64,000 nucleotides of DNA, from positions 43,046,420-43,110,419 of the forward strand of contig NC_073745.1 of the NCBI RefSeq assembly GCF_029784135.1, given 5' to 3'. Source of the stretch: Toxorhynchites rutilus septentrionalis (taxonomy: Eukaryota > Arthropoda > Insecta > Diptera > Culicidae). The notes below the pieces were generated by a model. That model ran no database searches and was not told the DNA's origin. It saw only the letters and a list, made by a program, of their open reading frames with translations. The number at the start of each line of letters is the position of its first letter. Positions within the stretch are counted from its first letter, which is position 1. The position numbers were made by a program, and so were the translations under genes. Below are positions 33,250 to 44,590 of the stretch, piece by piece.

Positions 33250-35413
33250 TGAGTCATCCTTAGCGAATATCTTCCTATCTTGATTCCGCGATCGACTCAA
33301 CCGCCAGAGTGGACGAAAGGATTGTAACCTGCATAAGCTGATAGGAAATATAAATATTCAAAACGTAGCTTCATAACAAACGCAATCCAGCTGCTTTGGT
33401 ATCCATCAGTCTCTATGATTTTTGCCTCATATGAATACGCTCATTTCATTCTCAAGAGTTTCGTTGGCACAACTTCGTGTTTTTTGTTGTTGAATCGCGT
33501 TCACAAAAAAAACGCAGCACTAGAATATATGGCGTTTTCCTGCCTCCCGAGAAATATATATGCGGCTAGAGGCCTTGAGATCTAATCGGTTTGTTGGTGC
33601 TAAATGGGTGCAAAACCGATAACAGCGGAGTGTAGCGAAGTGAAGACGAATAAAACATACACAATTATTTGTTCTGTTCACGTACAACACACACGCAAAC
33701 GGTGGATGTATCCCCCCAAGCATCGGAGGACTTGGAGCTTATCGATTCGACACGAGGGGCTCTTAACAGTTGTTTACGTCCGTACCATTCAATGTCGACG
33801 AGGTGCGAGATTTTTCCATTTTCCTCGCAGAGAAATTGAGATCATTCTGAGCTCTCCTTTGTGCTTCGGAATGACTGCCTTATAATCCACCTTAAAAAGT
33901 TTACTTGCCACTCGAACTTCGCTTGAGTGATGCATTTTGCATTTCTATTTGCATCCCACAGAAGGATAATTTTGTTCCAGCTTCGACGTAAGACAATCCT
34001 AACCAATTATTAAGGCGTGCAACAAACACAAATTCATGCAATTGCTACTTGTTACCGACTCAATCTTCCGGTTCAAGACTGACCCGGTCTGGAAATGTTA
34101 CTTTACATATTCATTTTCTTCCTTTTCCAGTTACGCTACTTACGCGGTACATTACGTTAATTATTGGCCGCAGCACCCGCGCATCGGCGCGGCTATTTGC
34201 CATTCGACTGCGTAGTTATCGAAATTATAGCAATCGCCCCCCAAACCACTTCTCTATCGATTTCATGTCAGTCCAAATTTTCAATTTCGCTTTTCCAGTT
34301 AGACTAGTCAAGCAGCACACCACAGCTAATTATTAGCCAAGGCTCGGCGCATCGCTCGAAGAGTGGTGCTAGCTACCTGTCATGAGGCCGCGTATTTATT
34401 GAAAGTGTAGCAATTTCTGCAAACCTCTTTTCTGAGCCCCAGTCCAGTCGCCGGGCGGAAGTCTGACCGTGTGCCGAACGTATCGCGCCCATTCAACACC
34501 CCTCTTTTATCGAACGACTTTCCTTCCCGTTGCACTTTTGCTCTCAATCTTTGCATTCCCCGTGAACGCACACTTACTTCGAGCTACCTTCGTCGGGGCT
34601 TACGCTTTACAGACCATTTACCAATGCGAAGTTTTCCCTGCTCTTATCTTGGGCTCTGGCTGCTGCACCATTCTTCGCATCGAACAGAAAGATTACCCTT
34701 TTCGGAGGAACTCTTTCCACGCCTAGTCGCCACGATCGTCTCGCTCCACACCGTATCTGTGCAAACCTTTTTTCGTTCAATTGAATTAGAAAGTTATAGT
34801 TTATTATGATTCTGTTCTAATTCTTCTTTTACGTTGCTACGCAGCGCCAAGACCAAGCGATGGCTGTTCTCTTCGTTTCTTTTATCAGTTTTTTTTTTGT
34901 GGTGAAATCATTATTTTTTCATACTTTTTCAAAGCATCCCGTTGTTGTTACATTCGCACTCCGCGTCTGCTCGGCAAGACATGATGCAAACCGGTTCTGG
35001 CGTTGATCGACAAAACTTACGAAGCTTCATGAGACAGGAAAAGAACCAAGCAGATCTATCCGCCTTTCAGGGTAAGAAGGAGAATTCGGAGCGATTTTTA
35101 GTTTTAACTTACTCTCTATAAACATCGAATGAACATTTCTGAAAGTTTGATCCAATGAAATGTTACATCTTTGATATACAATATCTAAAAAATGTTCACC
35201 CACTTTATGCTCATAATTTGCACATGTCCTGTTTTTCGTGAGAAAACTGGGATAATTATTCGGGTATTTGTATTTGTTTTTATATTTTTCAAAGTAATAA
35301 TCATTTTGTACTCAAATTTGCTTGAAATTATACTCACCTTAAGAAATTATGTCGTGAGAAACTGAAAACGAAATCAAAATATGCAAAAAAGGTTCGTCCA
35401 CCCAAATATGCTT
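33250..35413. other. Low-copy-looking DNA, no gene seen
   Basis: Mixed composition with C/T-rich parts. Two diverged segments (about 34126-34220 and 34288-34400) share CTTTTCCAGTTA and TTAATTATT(G/A)GCC, hinting at an old ~170 bp local duplication. Open frames up to 112 codons have no recognisable domains. Possibly host untranslated or regulatory DNA. Confidence 0.4.
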
Positions 35414-35415
35414 AG

Positions 35416-37095
35416 TAGGGTAGGGCGGGGCTAGTTGGTCATATGGGTAAGTTGGTCAGTGGCGATATCTTGGAATCGGAGCGTCCAAAAAATTAGCGAT
35501 CTATGGATGAAAAATAGCGAATTGCTGATACAAAAAAATAAGCAAATCGGAAAAACTTTTTATTAAGTAGGACATGGTTCCGATTTCGCCAAAAATCATT
35601 CACGCTTTGCGCATTATGAAATGTGTTCAAAAACTGGTTAATAACCATGAAAAAAATCGGCTCAAACGTAAAACAAAGCTTCATTGTACGTATTAGCTTT
35701 AAGTGTGAATGGAAATCGTTTTTAAAATTATGTTTGTTGAATTTTCATGAATATTCTTTTTCATATATAGAGGGGCTAGTTGGTCATACAAATTGATCGT
35801 TTGAGAGCAACGCATATAAAATTTTCAGGTATGCTGTGTTTCATTACGCAAGCTATAAACAAATATAGAAGGCATATGTTTTAGTGTATTTGAAACGAGA
35901 CAACCACCACACAAACCACTTGCAATATAATTGTCATTTTTATATTTTATTGTTGTAAAATTTTCATTAAATATAATAAACGCTAACATTGAATATCAGA
36001 ACTCACAATAATGCATTGAGTAATGTAGCATACCTGGAGGCTATTTCTATATAATTTGGGGCGAACGGTACAAATGTCATCAAAACAAATGCAAGCAAGA
36101 ATGCAAGCGGTTGTGCGTCGCAGGGATGCCAGGTGATTTTTTTCAAAAGTCTTGACATGGTACGAGAAAATGTCTTCACCATAATATCGAAGTTCACACA
36201 AAAACGGAACTGTGATAACTCTATTTGTTTATTTTAGCTTTGAAATTTTGGTTGTAACTCAAACCATATCCATTAAACTAATTGTAGAAAAGGCATGTAA
36301 GCGGAAGACCTTCGATTTGTGAAGTGGTCGTTTGAAAGATCTAGGTTAATGTATTGTATAGTAGGGCCAAAATAATACAAATTCAATGTCAAAATCATTC
36401 GAATTTTCGAGCGCAAATGATTTAATGTCTTCTAGAGAGAACATGTATTCGCATCGTTTCGATCGCTGAGACTAAAGCCCTACTTTTTTGACGATATTTT
36501 CGGCCAATAGTTAGAATTTCAATGAAATAATATCTTTTAAAAATCCACGTACGCTATTATACTGAAATTTCTTCACATATTTCATAATGTCTTCACAAAA
36601 TCAAATGTCTTCAAAATGAAGACATGTATTCAAAATGAAGAAACCTGGCATCTTTGGTTCGCCAAAAAGTGGAAGAAAGACGAAATCGCTAGAAAAGATT
36701 GTCTGACTAATTTTCAACGATGATAATTTGAAATTTTCATTAATGTGTTTTATTACTTGCTACATGATATTAGCTAACTGTTTTTGTTTTGATTTAATTA
36801 ATTTATTTATAATGAAGGAAACTTCTAATGGAAAAACGCTTATTATTTGACAAAAATAACATGCCTATTACTGACCAATTTACCCCGTGTGTGTGGTTAG
36901 TTGGTCAATTTATTCTGAAATACAAAGACGTTAAATAAAAGAAAAATGTCAAATAATTGATTCTCTTGTTATTTTTTATTGAAAGGGTAAAAGGTAAGCT
37001 TCATTGTGGTACATAACATTCTAACGCAAAACTTCATACTACAAAGTTATAACCAAATTTATTCAAAAATGGCCAACTAGCCCCGCCCTACCCTA
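35416..37095. mobile_element. 1.68 kb element with TAGGGTAGGGCGGGGC termini
   Basis: Perfect 23-bp inverted termini start TAGGGTAGGGCGGGGCTAGT (35416-35438 and 37073-37095). The word CTAGTTGGTCA recurs inside (35767, 36897). Internal frames, including 35983-36201 minus, match no known transposase, so it is non-autonomous or unrecognised. A target duplication was not resolved. Confidence 0.78.
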
Positions 37096-37155
37096 CCATT
37101 TTGTTGTGTACCAAGCCTTCCCTGTCCTTTTGTTGAATGTCAACATTGCATATAG

Positions 37156-37514
37156 CAGGGATTCTCAAAGTGATCGATATAGACCTCTTGGGGTCGATAT
37201 TGGGGTCGACGGGATACTGTATAAGTTGTGTTACGTGAACCAACTTGTTATATCAATGATTAATATTTCAGTAGAAAGTATTATTGTTGTAATTTGTGTT
37301 AATAATTATTAATAACACTTGATATTTACTGAATTTTATGTTATGTTTATTGATGAAAAAATTATGTCAAGTCTACTCACATGATCAAGTTTTTGAATTG
37401 GTAGTTTTGTATGAATAAGAAAACGATTTTTTTAAAGAAATTTGGCTATGTGGCTCGATGGTATCACTTCATTCTGAAAAAGTGTCTATGTCCAAAATAG
37501 TTTGAGAATCCCTG
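37156..37514. mobile_element. hAT-type MITE
   Basis: Inverted termini CAGGGATTCTCAAA (right end reversed: CAGGGATTCTCAAACT) bound 359 bp and are flanked by a perfect 8-bp duplication GCATATAG (37148-37155 and 37515-37522). An 8-bp duplication with CAGGG-type ends is diagnostic of hAT. No coding capacity. Confidence 0.92.
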
Positions 37515-37614
37515 GCATATAGCACATATAGCATTGCATAATTCCTTGTTTGGAAGGTTTCGCGAAGCTAGTGTTATTTTGTTACAATATGCCCAAAGAC
37601 TCACATATTTGACC

Positions 37615-37730
37615 TAGAATGTGATTTGGTGGTGGTGATTTCAATTTGTCCGGTATTAGTTGGACTCAGAGTACAAGTAAACACTTGTATCCATATTCTT
37701 CACTCTCATCTATGAACTGTTTAACCGAAC
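37615..37730 (+). pseudogene. jockey endonuclease fragment
   Basis: Reads GGDFNLSGISWTQSTSKH; GDFN-L-x-G-I-S-W is the conserved APE-type endonuclease motif of jockey elements (catalytic Asp and Asn in GDFN). A frameshift lies just upstream. Its continuation begins at 40965, beyond the LTR element inserted here. Confidence 0.82.
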
Positions 37731-37947
37731 TGTGTGGCATGTAAAATACAATGTCAATATAGCTTAACTTGGGGCTTAACCTATAACGGGTTAGTACCAT
37801 TATCCACCACCGCAAGCGCAACAGTACACAACCGTTAATCGGGTAACGCTTCAACGCATACACACACATGCACACGAGCCGCATATCCCCGCTCCTCCAT
37901 ATATCATCCTGCACTCTTTCACCGACACCGACGAGGTAAGTCGCACA
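37731..37947 (+). repeat. Left LTR
   Basis: TGTGTGGCATGTAAAATACA ... GACGAGGTAAGTCGCACA. Likely carries the promoter and polyadenylation signals; no clear TATA box was identified. Confidence 0.93.
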
Positions 37948-38079
37948 TTTGGCGATCCTGCCATTTCTTTCAAGTGAACCAATAATCTTCCATCGTTTTC
38001 AATCTTGAAATAAGAGTTCGAGTTAAAAGCAAGTGAATTGTGACAACGCAGTGCTAAAGCATTCCGGAAAGAGCTGGAA

Positions 38080-38730
38080 ATATGCATCAGTCGTTTACAA
38101 ACGACGCCATTCGAGAATTGCAAAAATTGCAAATATTTTGCAGCCAACGCTATATGACGCCATTAAGTAACGCAAAATATCAAAGCTGCATTCGTTTCAA
38201 AACGACGCTATAGCAAAAACGCAAAACTGCAATCGTTTCAAAACGACGCCATTGTAAAAAAAATGCAAAATTGCAAAACTTCAGCAATCGTTTTAAAATG
38301 ACACCATTGAAAAAATTTTAAAAAAAATGCAAATCTGCTGCAGTCAGTGTAAAACGACGCATTAAAAAAAAAGTAGAATCGCAAAGCTGCTAAAATCGTT
38401 TCAAAACTATGCCATTGGAAAAATGCCAAAAAAACGACTCAATTGAAAAAATACATAATTTCAAATCTGCGGCAATAGTTCCAAAACGACTCCCATTAGA
38501 AAATACAACCGCTGCAGTCAATCTAAAATGACGCCGTTGTAAAAAAATGCAAACTTACAAAGCTGCTGCAATCGTTTCAAAACGACGTTTTTGAAAAATG
38601 GAAAATTGCAAAGCTGCTGTAATCGTTTCAAAACGATGGAATGATTGTGAATCTGTGGCAATCATTCCAAAACGGCCCCCATAAAAAAATGTATTCGTTG
38701 CTGTCAATCCAAAACGATGACACAAAAATA
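38080..38730. repeat. Degenerate ~54 bp minisatellite inside the LTR element
   Basis: About twelve units built on AATCGTTTCAAAACGACGCC followed by ATTG-A-run-TGCAAAATTGCAAAGCTGC occur at 40-60 bp spacing (38088, 38191, 38232, 38286, 38341, 38393, 38473, 38517, 38570, 38620, 38659, 38703). On the minus strand the units read a recurring FETIAAALQF-like peptide, but stops interrupt it. Whether it was ever translated is unclear. Confidence 0.8.
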
Positions 38731-38935
38731 TTCAAAGCAAAAAAAAAAATTGATAAAATGTTTGGCTGAAAAAGTTAACGATATCTTTAACAACCATAAA
38801 CGAATAAGATCCATCGACCAATGCATAAAGCTCTTGCATCCAATGACTGGTTCACCGGTGTCTTATAGCTAAAATTATGTATGTGGCAAATTACAGGTTG
38901 AAACTCGTAATCTCTACAACATACTTCCGAAAATC

Positions 38936-39181
38936 TTGAACTATGGCACACGACAGAAAGCACATTCGATCGAAAGAATGAACCCAGGTGAACTTCGTCC
39001 TGATGATAAAAAACCGATGCAAGAAACAAATCCCAGCGACATCGACGAAAGTGAGAGTCATGATAACAGCAGCAAATGTTCATCGAACTACAGCGGTGGG
39101 AGCGGCCACGAAGAAGCTGCAAACGAGATCAATGCAAGCGACCATAACGGTGTTTCCAGTGATACTCCCAGTGATGCTTAG
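38936..39181 (+). other. Small acidic open frame in the LTR element
   Basis: An 81-codon frame (MNYGTRQKAHSIERMNPGEL, then DESESHDNSSKCSSNYSGGS) is hydrophilic and Ser/Asp/Asn-rich. It resembles no gag or other domain I know. It lies between the minisatellite and the MITE; coding status is doubtful. Confidence 0.25.
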
Positions 39182-39570
39182 AGCCCACATTGAAGACCTA
39201 CAAACTCAAGCAAGTGAGGAGTCGAGCTTCTAAGCACAAACAACCCGAAAGGAAAGCAACATGAGCGAAAAGTGAAGCAACCCGAGTAGATTCTCGCCGA
39301 TTTCTCGACGGTAGTCGCACTCCTACGCCTTCCCGTTTTAACTGCTAGCCTAGCACAGTCGATGGGTTCCAAAACCGAACCCAGGCTCTAGCGATGAGAA
39401 TTCAAGAGCCTACACGATATTATGTCCGGAATACATCAAGCCTCTCCCAAGCAGTATCCGAGAATACTATATATTGCTATGTAACTTTCGAGAAGAATAT
39501 CGAAAGCGATCTACGCTCGATGACGGCACTGTTGCCGAACGCCTATCATTCCAGAATATGAAGCAGGTAA

Positions 39571-39918
39571 GGCGGCTCGCACACCGGAGCAATAAGCAAC
39601 TAGCAAACTGCAATACGCAATATGCAACAGGCGACATATTTTGCTGTTCTTCGCATACCAGAGCAATGAAACCCCCTGACATTATGCAAACAATCGGCTT
39701 AATGTACGAGACTTGTCAAAATATGGGCGATAAGTTGCTCTTCAACCGACACACCATGTTGCTAGCGACATGTGTTGCTGTGTAAAGGTGACAGCGATAT
39801 CGTATTGCATCGGTGTGCGAGATCAATAATAAATAAATGGAAAAATTCATTGGCAATAATATTGCTTATTGCATGTTGACAGTTGCTAGTTGCTTATTGC
39901 TCCGGTGTGCGAGCCGCC
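39571..39918. mobile_element. PIF/Harbinger-like MITE inside the LTR element
   Basis: Inverted termini of about 36 bp start GGCGGCTCGCACACCGGAGC and are flanked by TAA on both sides (39568-39570, 39919-39921). A 3-bp TWA duplication with GG-starting termini fits Harbinger. 348 bp, non-coding; a short open frame crosses it by chance. Confidence 0.82.
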
Positions 39919-40218
39919 TAAGAGGCGAATGAGCCGTTGCCTGCCCGGTTGAAGAGAAATGTTTTGTGCTTTGTACACTAGCTTTTAGCATCATCTTTAT
40001 TGCGCAGTTAGCCACCCGCAACGACTTGCGCCATTCAAGTAGGATAAACGACAAACGGCATGTCAAAATAATTTTGATCGATAATTGTAATACACTTTAA
40101 TATTAACAATGCACACCTACAGTAAGTTGTAGAAACGCAAAAAAAAGAGCTCCAATTAGAGGATGCAGAAACAATAATAATGAATAAATCTGAGCATGTC
40201 GCCCAAAAATCCAAGTGT

Positions 40219-40490
40219 TCTTCTTCTTAAATGGCGTTAACGTTCCCTGTGGAACTTTTTCCGTCTCAACGTATGCATTAACTAGCGTCATTTACTAATA
40301 CTTAGTTGAGATTTTCTAAGCCAAATAACACGCCTTGAATGTATTCCGAGGGGCAAGCTCTAGAATACGCGTGATCACAGTGCAAGTCGAAGGAAATTTC
40401 TTTGACGAAAAAATCCCCCGGCCAGAACGGGAATCGAACCCGAACACCCGGCATGATAATGTGAGACGCTAGTCACTCGGCCACGGGTGC
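40219..40490 (-). mobile_element. tRNA-derived SINE inside the LTR element
   Basis: Minus orientation: head GCACCCGTGGCCGAGTGACT, B box GGTTCGATTCC, same body as the copies at 4466 and 54697, and a short GAAGAAG tail. A perfect 11-bp duplication AATCCAAGTGT flanks it (40208-40218, 40491-40501). Confidence 0.92.
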
Positions 40491-40740
40491 AATCCAAGTG
40501 TACCTCGCTTAGATAGCTACCAGTGGCTTGCTTATAATAACCTAAATGTCATACCGCAATATTTGTCAAAGCTTCAGAATAATGCTTTCAAAACCCTGTG
40601 AAGTAGTAAAATAGGAATGTTGATAAAAGTCAACTTCATCTTTTCTTATACTACACATACTCTTTTGCAGTCATTGAATGGTTTGTTGTGGTTATAGTTG
40701 TACTGTTGGAATTTGTTTTTTTTTTTGAGAGAGGGGGAGA

Positions 40741-40959
40741 TGTGTGGCATGTAAAATACAATGTCAATATAGCTTAACTTGGGGCTTAACCTATAACGGG
40801 TTAGTACCATTATCCACCACCGCAAGCGCAACAGTACACAATCGTTAATCGGGTAACGCTTCAACGCATACACACACACATGCACACGAGCCGCATATCC
40901 CCGCTCCTCCATATATCATCCTGCACTCTTTCACCGACACCGACGAGGTAAGTCGCACA
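40741..40959 (+). repeat. Right LTR
   Basis: Near-identical to the left LTR, with one base substitution and one additional CA in the (CA)n tract. Preceded immediately by the purine-rich tract. Confidence 0.93.
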
Positions 40960-40964
40960 CGAAC

Positions 40965-41513
40965 GTTTACTAGACAGTTTTAGTTTGGCCGGTTTGTGTC
41001 AAATGAACATAATCCCTAACGATACCAATCGTATGCTCGACCTATGTTTCACCAATTCAGAAATGGTTCACAACACAATGGTGATCAAAGCTCCTTCCGC
41101 TTTAGTTAAAATATGTCGTCATCATCCTCCGCTTCTTGTTTCGTTGCTCGAAACGTCACCACTCGTCTTTATTGAAACCATCGAATTTACTTACTACAAT
41201 TATCGTAAAGCGAACAATTTATCAATGTGTTCAGAGTAATCTGAAAAAGAAACCACAAGAATTTTGGAGATTTGTTGATGTACAGAGGAAGGAGTCAGGA
41301 CTACCAACCATAATGACACGTAACTACTTGGAAGCATCAAACAAAATAAGCATATGTGAGCTATTCCGAGAACAATTCAGTGGTGTTTTCGTTAACGAAA
41401 GACTTCACAATGAGCAAATTTATGAAGCCGCCAGTAGTGTACCTTGCCTACCTGCTATCTGTATGATTCCTGCTATAAGTTCCAGCAGAGTACAACTTGC
41501 TTGTTTGGATCTT
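40965..41513 (+). pseudogene. jockey ORF2, endonuclease-RT linker fragment
   Basis: Continues the endonuclease fragment after the LTR element: LAGLCQMNIIPNDTNRMLDL, CFTNSEMVHN, HHPPLLVSLL, then a shifted frame with NLKKKPQEFWRFVDVQRKES and ISICELFREQFSGVF, ending in the approach to the RT core (QLACLDLKR). These are the typical sequences between endonuclease and RT in jockey ORF2. At least one frameshift near 41190 inactivates it; the frame is then cut by the LOA insertion. Confidence 0.82.
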
Positions 41514-41527
41514 AAGAGACCTTCGAA

Positions 41528-43400
41528 GGGAGCTTTTGATTCGGTTTCCATAGAAATTCTGCCAGACAATCTGGACAGATGTGGACTTCCTGGAATTTTG
41601 AATAGCTTCTTGTACAATTTGTTGTCAGAAAAGCGAATGAACTTTACCCTTGGACAACTGACAACTTCCAGAAATAGTTATATGGGTCTACCCCAAGGCT
41701 CATGGTGTGGTTTCCGTCAGAGGTTCCCATGCCGAAAACTTGCAAAGACCATTGCAAAATTCCCTAGGTAACTTGTCTTCCTGGGCAAGGAACTTAGGGA
41801 TCGAATTCTCGCCGCAGAAAACAGAACTGGTAGTGTCTACTTGAAAGCGGTTCCCAGCCCAACTGCAACTCAAGCTTTTGGGCAGAGGCATTACCCAATC
41901 ATTGACCTTCAAGTACCTTGGTGGCTGGTTTGATTCAAAATGCACTTGGAATACCCACATTACGTATTTGAAGCAAAAATGTCAAAAGAGGGTCAACTTT
42001 CTCCGTTCGATTTGCGGCACGTGGTGGGGAGCTCATCCGGGAAATCTCATAACGCTTTATAAAACAACTATTCTATCCATTCTGGAGTATGGCTCTTTCT
42101 GCTTTCTCTCAGCAGCTAAAAGTCACCTTCTAAAACTGGAACGAATTCAATATCATTGTCTGCGTATAGCTCTTGGCTGTATGCACTCAACGCATAACAT
42201 GAGTCTCGAGGTTCTGGCAGGAGTAACTCCTCTACAGAACCGATTCTGAGAACTTTCTCTCAGAATACTGGTGAAATGCGGAGTCACGAACACACTTTTG
42301 ATTGAAAACTTTGAAAAAATTCTTCATCTAAATATACAATTTCGGTTTATGAGAATTTATTACCACTATATATCGTCAGATATTTGTCTTCCATCGTTTA
42401 CTCCAGATCGTGCTCACTTCACCATCAGCAGTTCCTCAATTGAATACGATCTGTCGATGAAACAAGCAATACTTGGGATTTCAGATCAGCTTCGACCAAC
42501 TTTCATTCCCCGTATTTTTAACCGAAAGTACCAAAAAGTCAATTGCATGAAAAGATACTTCACTGATGGGTCTCGCCTCAACGGATCCACTGGCTTCGGT
42601 GTTTTCAATGAAAATTCGAGCGCCTTCCGTAAACTGCAGGAACCTTGTTCCGTTTATGTTGCTGAGCTGACAGCAATCGTCTTCGCATTGGGGATGATCT
42701 CCAACAAGCCTGCAGACCATTACTTCATTTTCTCGGTCTCAGTTCGCTTGAGGCTCTCCAGTCGATGAAAACTAGTAGGCACCCATCTTATTTCCTCACA
42801 AAAGTGAGACAGAAGTTGAGTGCACTGATCGAAAGATCTTATAAGTTAACCTTTGTTTGGGTCCCCTCTCATTGCTCAATTCCTGGCAATGAGAAGGCGG
42901 ACACTCTCGCAAAGGTGGGTGCCCAGGAAGGCGAATTGTTTGATAGACAGATTTCATACGATGAATTTTTCCAACTACTGCGTCAGAGTTCCCTCTTGAG
43001 TTGGCAAAGTGATTGAAACACTGGAAGTCTTGGGCGGTGGTTATATTCAATTATTCCAAATGTTTCTTCGAGAGCGTGGTTCAAAGGTCTGGACGTAAGT
43101 CGTGACTTCATTCGTGTAATGAGTAGACTTATGTCCAACCACTACTCGCTAGATGTGCATCTCCACAGAATAAATCTTGTTCAAAGCAACGTCTGTCGGT
43201 GTGGAAACGGTTACGATGACATCGATCACGCAGTTTGGCAATGTACGGATAATTACGCAGCCAGAGAGTACCTTTTGAATGCCCTTAGGGCCCAAAGAAG
43301 ACAACCCTATGTTCCTGTTAGAGACGTGTTGGGAACTCGCGACATCTGCTATATGCAGTTGATCTATATGTTTGTGAAACGAACTAGCATAAGAATTTAA
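41528..43400 (+). pseudogene. LOA/I RT and RNase H, decayed
   Basis: Begins inside RT at GAFDSVSIEIL, runs to YMGLPQGS, then lacks the segment with the catalytic ADD motif. It resumes at NLSSWARNLGIEFSPQKTEL and passes through FKYLGGWFDSKCTWNTHITY and CGTWWGAHPGNLITLYKTTI. A stop (TGA) follows LQNRF, at 42247. RNase H shows YFTDGSRLNGSTGFG and YVAELTAIVFALG; a frameshift at about 42735 precedes PGNEKADTLAKVG, then a stop at 43014. The C-terminal CRCGNGYDDIDHAVW zinc-knuckle-like part is at about 43195. Several lesions, so clearly dead; older-looking than the copy at 20 kb. Confidence 0.9.
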
Positions 43401-43756
43401 TGCTTTTGTGTGTTTTTTTTCTTTTTCGTTATTAGTTTGTTTGTCTTGTCCCCTCATCTCACCGTCGCCCACCCTCGACAGATAGTCGAACACCAGATGC
43501 TATCCCTGGTCTTTATGCACAATGCTACAGTGCGTGCGGCAACTCTCGGTTGAGACAACAATACCTCATATCCATATCCCTAACCTGATCCATCCCACAA
43601 AAATTGTTGCCCCTCTAACCTCGAGTAAACCGCGAGTAATCGGTCGAAACCTACTAAACATAGATTTAAGTTGAAATTCTGTAAAAACAAATCATGAATT
43701 AGTGGCTCCGCAAAGCTCATGCGATTGAGCCTTACAAATAAATGAATTGGAAAAAA
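41528..43756 (+). mobile_element. LOA/I-type retrotransposon 2, inside the jockey element
   Basis: A 5'-truncated element ends in an A-run at 43756 and is flanked by the perfect 14-bp duplication AAGAGACCTTCGAA (41514-41527, 43757-43770). Its products are the same family as those at 20184-23922, and its 3'-UTR carries ACCGCGAGTAATCGG. Confidence 0.93.
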
Positions 43757-43770
43757 AAGAGACCTTCGAA

Positions 43771-44590
43771 TCCTGGACCGGATGGCATCCCTTCTATCGT
43801 ATTGAAAAAGTGTTCAAGCATACTCTCTTCACCGCTAAGTCTATTGTTCAGTCACTCACTACGCTGTGGAGTTTTCCCGAATGCATGGAAAAATTCATTC
43901 GTTTAACCCGTTTTTAAAAAAGGCAGCAAAAAGGACGTCAAAAATTATAGAGGTATCGCTTGCCTTTGTTCTATCTCCAAACTATTTGAAATAATAGTTT
44001 TGGATTTCATCTCACACGCCTGCAGCAGTTACATCTCCGACCAACAACACGGTTTCGTGCCTAGAAGGTCTACTTCTACAAAACTGGTGCTGTACACATC
44101 GTTCATCGCCCGCTCTCTACAGTCTCGTAAGCAGATCGATGCTGTTTATACTGATATTTCGGCCGCGTTCGACAAAATCAATCACTATATCGTTGTCGCC
44201 AAACTCCAGCGTCTAGGTTTCCATAGTTTTCTTTTGAAATGGGTACACTCATATCTGACTGATCGTGTGATGTCAGTGAAAATCGGCGATTTGTTGAGCT
44301 TACGTAGAGATGTAGCGAAGGCAACTTTTACATCCGATCTAACTTCCTCGAAAATCGATTGTGCTGATCTTCTTCAGTCGATCGATTTTCATATACGCCC
44401 TCGTAACCTGCGTTCACATACATTTCTTTGCCTTCCTCACTCTCGCACAAACTACGGTTACAACGAACCCGTATCGAGTCTGTCTCGTGTATTTAACCGC
44501 TGCTACTTATCCTATGACTTTCACTTATCTCGCGCAAATTCAAGAAAGGCATTCTTGACCGCTCTTTCCAGTTAGGCATAGTTTCAAGTA
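43771..44590 (+). pseudogene. jockey reverse transcriptase, internally deleted
   Basis: Resumes after the LOA element with NPGPDGIPSIVLKKC, continues with FKKGSKKDVKNYRGIACLCS, QQHGFVPRRSTSTKLVLYTS and VYTDISAAFDKINHYIVVAK to WVHSYLTDRVMSVKIGD. It then joins directly to the C-terminal LLSLRRDVAKATFTSDL, so the catalytic ADD segment and thumb are deleted. A stop lies near 43908 (AWKNSFV*). The final frame ends SRKAFLTALSS at 44575. Same family as 52323-52622, with which its last ~280 bp are almost identical. Confidence 0.88.

Larger units (their letters stand above)
37731..40959 (+). mobile_element. Short non-autonomous LTR retrotransposon
   Basis: Two LTRs (217 and 219 bp), starting TG and ending CA, flank an internal ~2.8 kb; CGAAC is duplicated on both sides (37726-37730, 40960-40964). 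The LTRs differ by one substitution (AACCG/AATCG) and one CA unit, so the insertion is young. TTTGGCGATCCTGCC directly after the left LTR fits a primer-binding site; the purine tract GAGAGAGGGGGAGA abuts the right LTR. No gag, protease, RT or integrase frame is recognisable, so it depends on a helper. It contains a minisatellite, a MITE and a SINE. Confidence 0.92.

Noticed and set aside
37105..37312. 68-codon frame beginning MYQAFPVLLLNVNIAYSRDS
   Set aside because: It crosses the left boundary and interior of a hAT-type MITE with a clear 8-bp duplication; no domain.
42481..42720. Minus-strand frame
   Set aside because: Antisense shadow of the LOA RNase H sequence on the plus strand.
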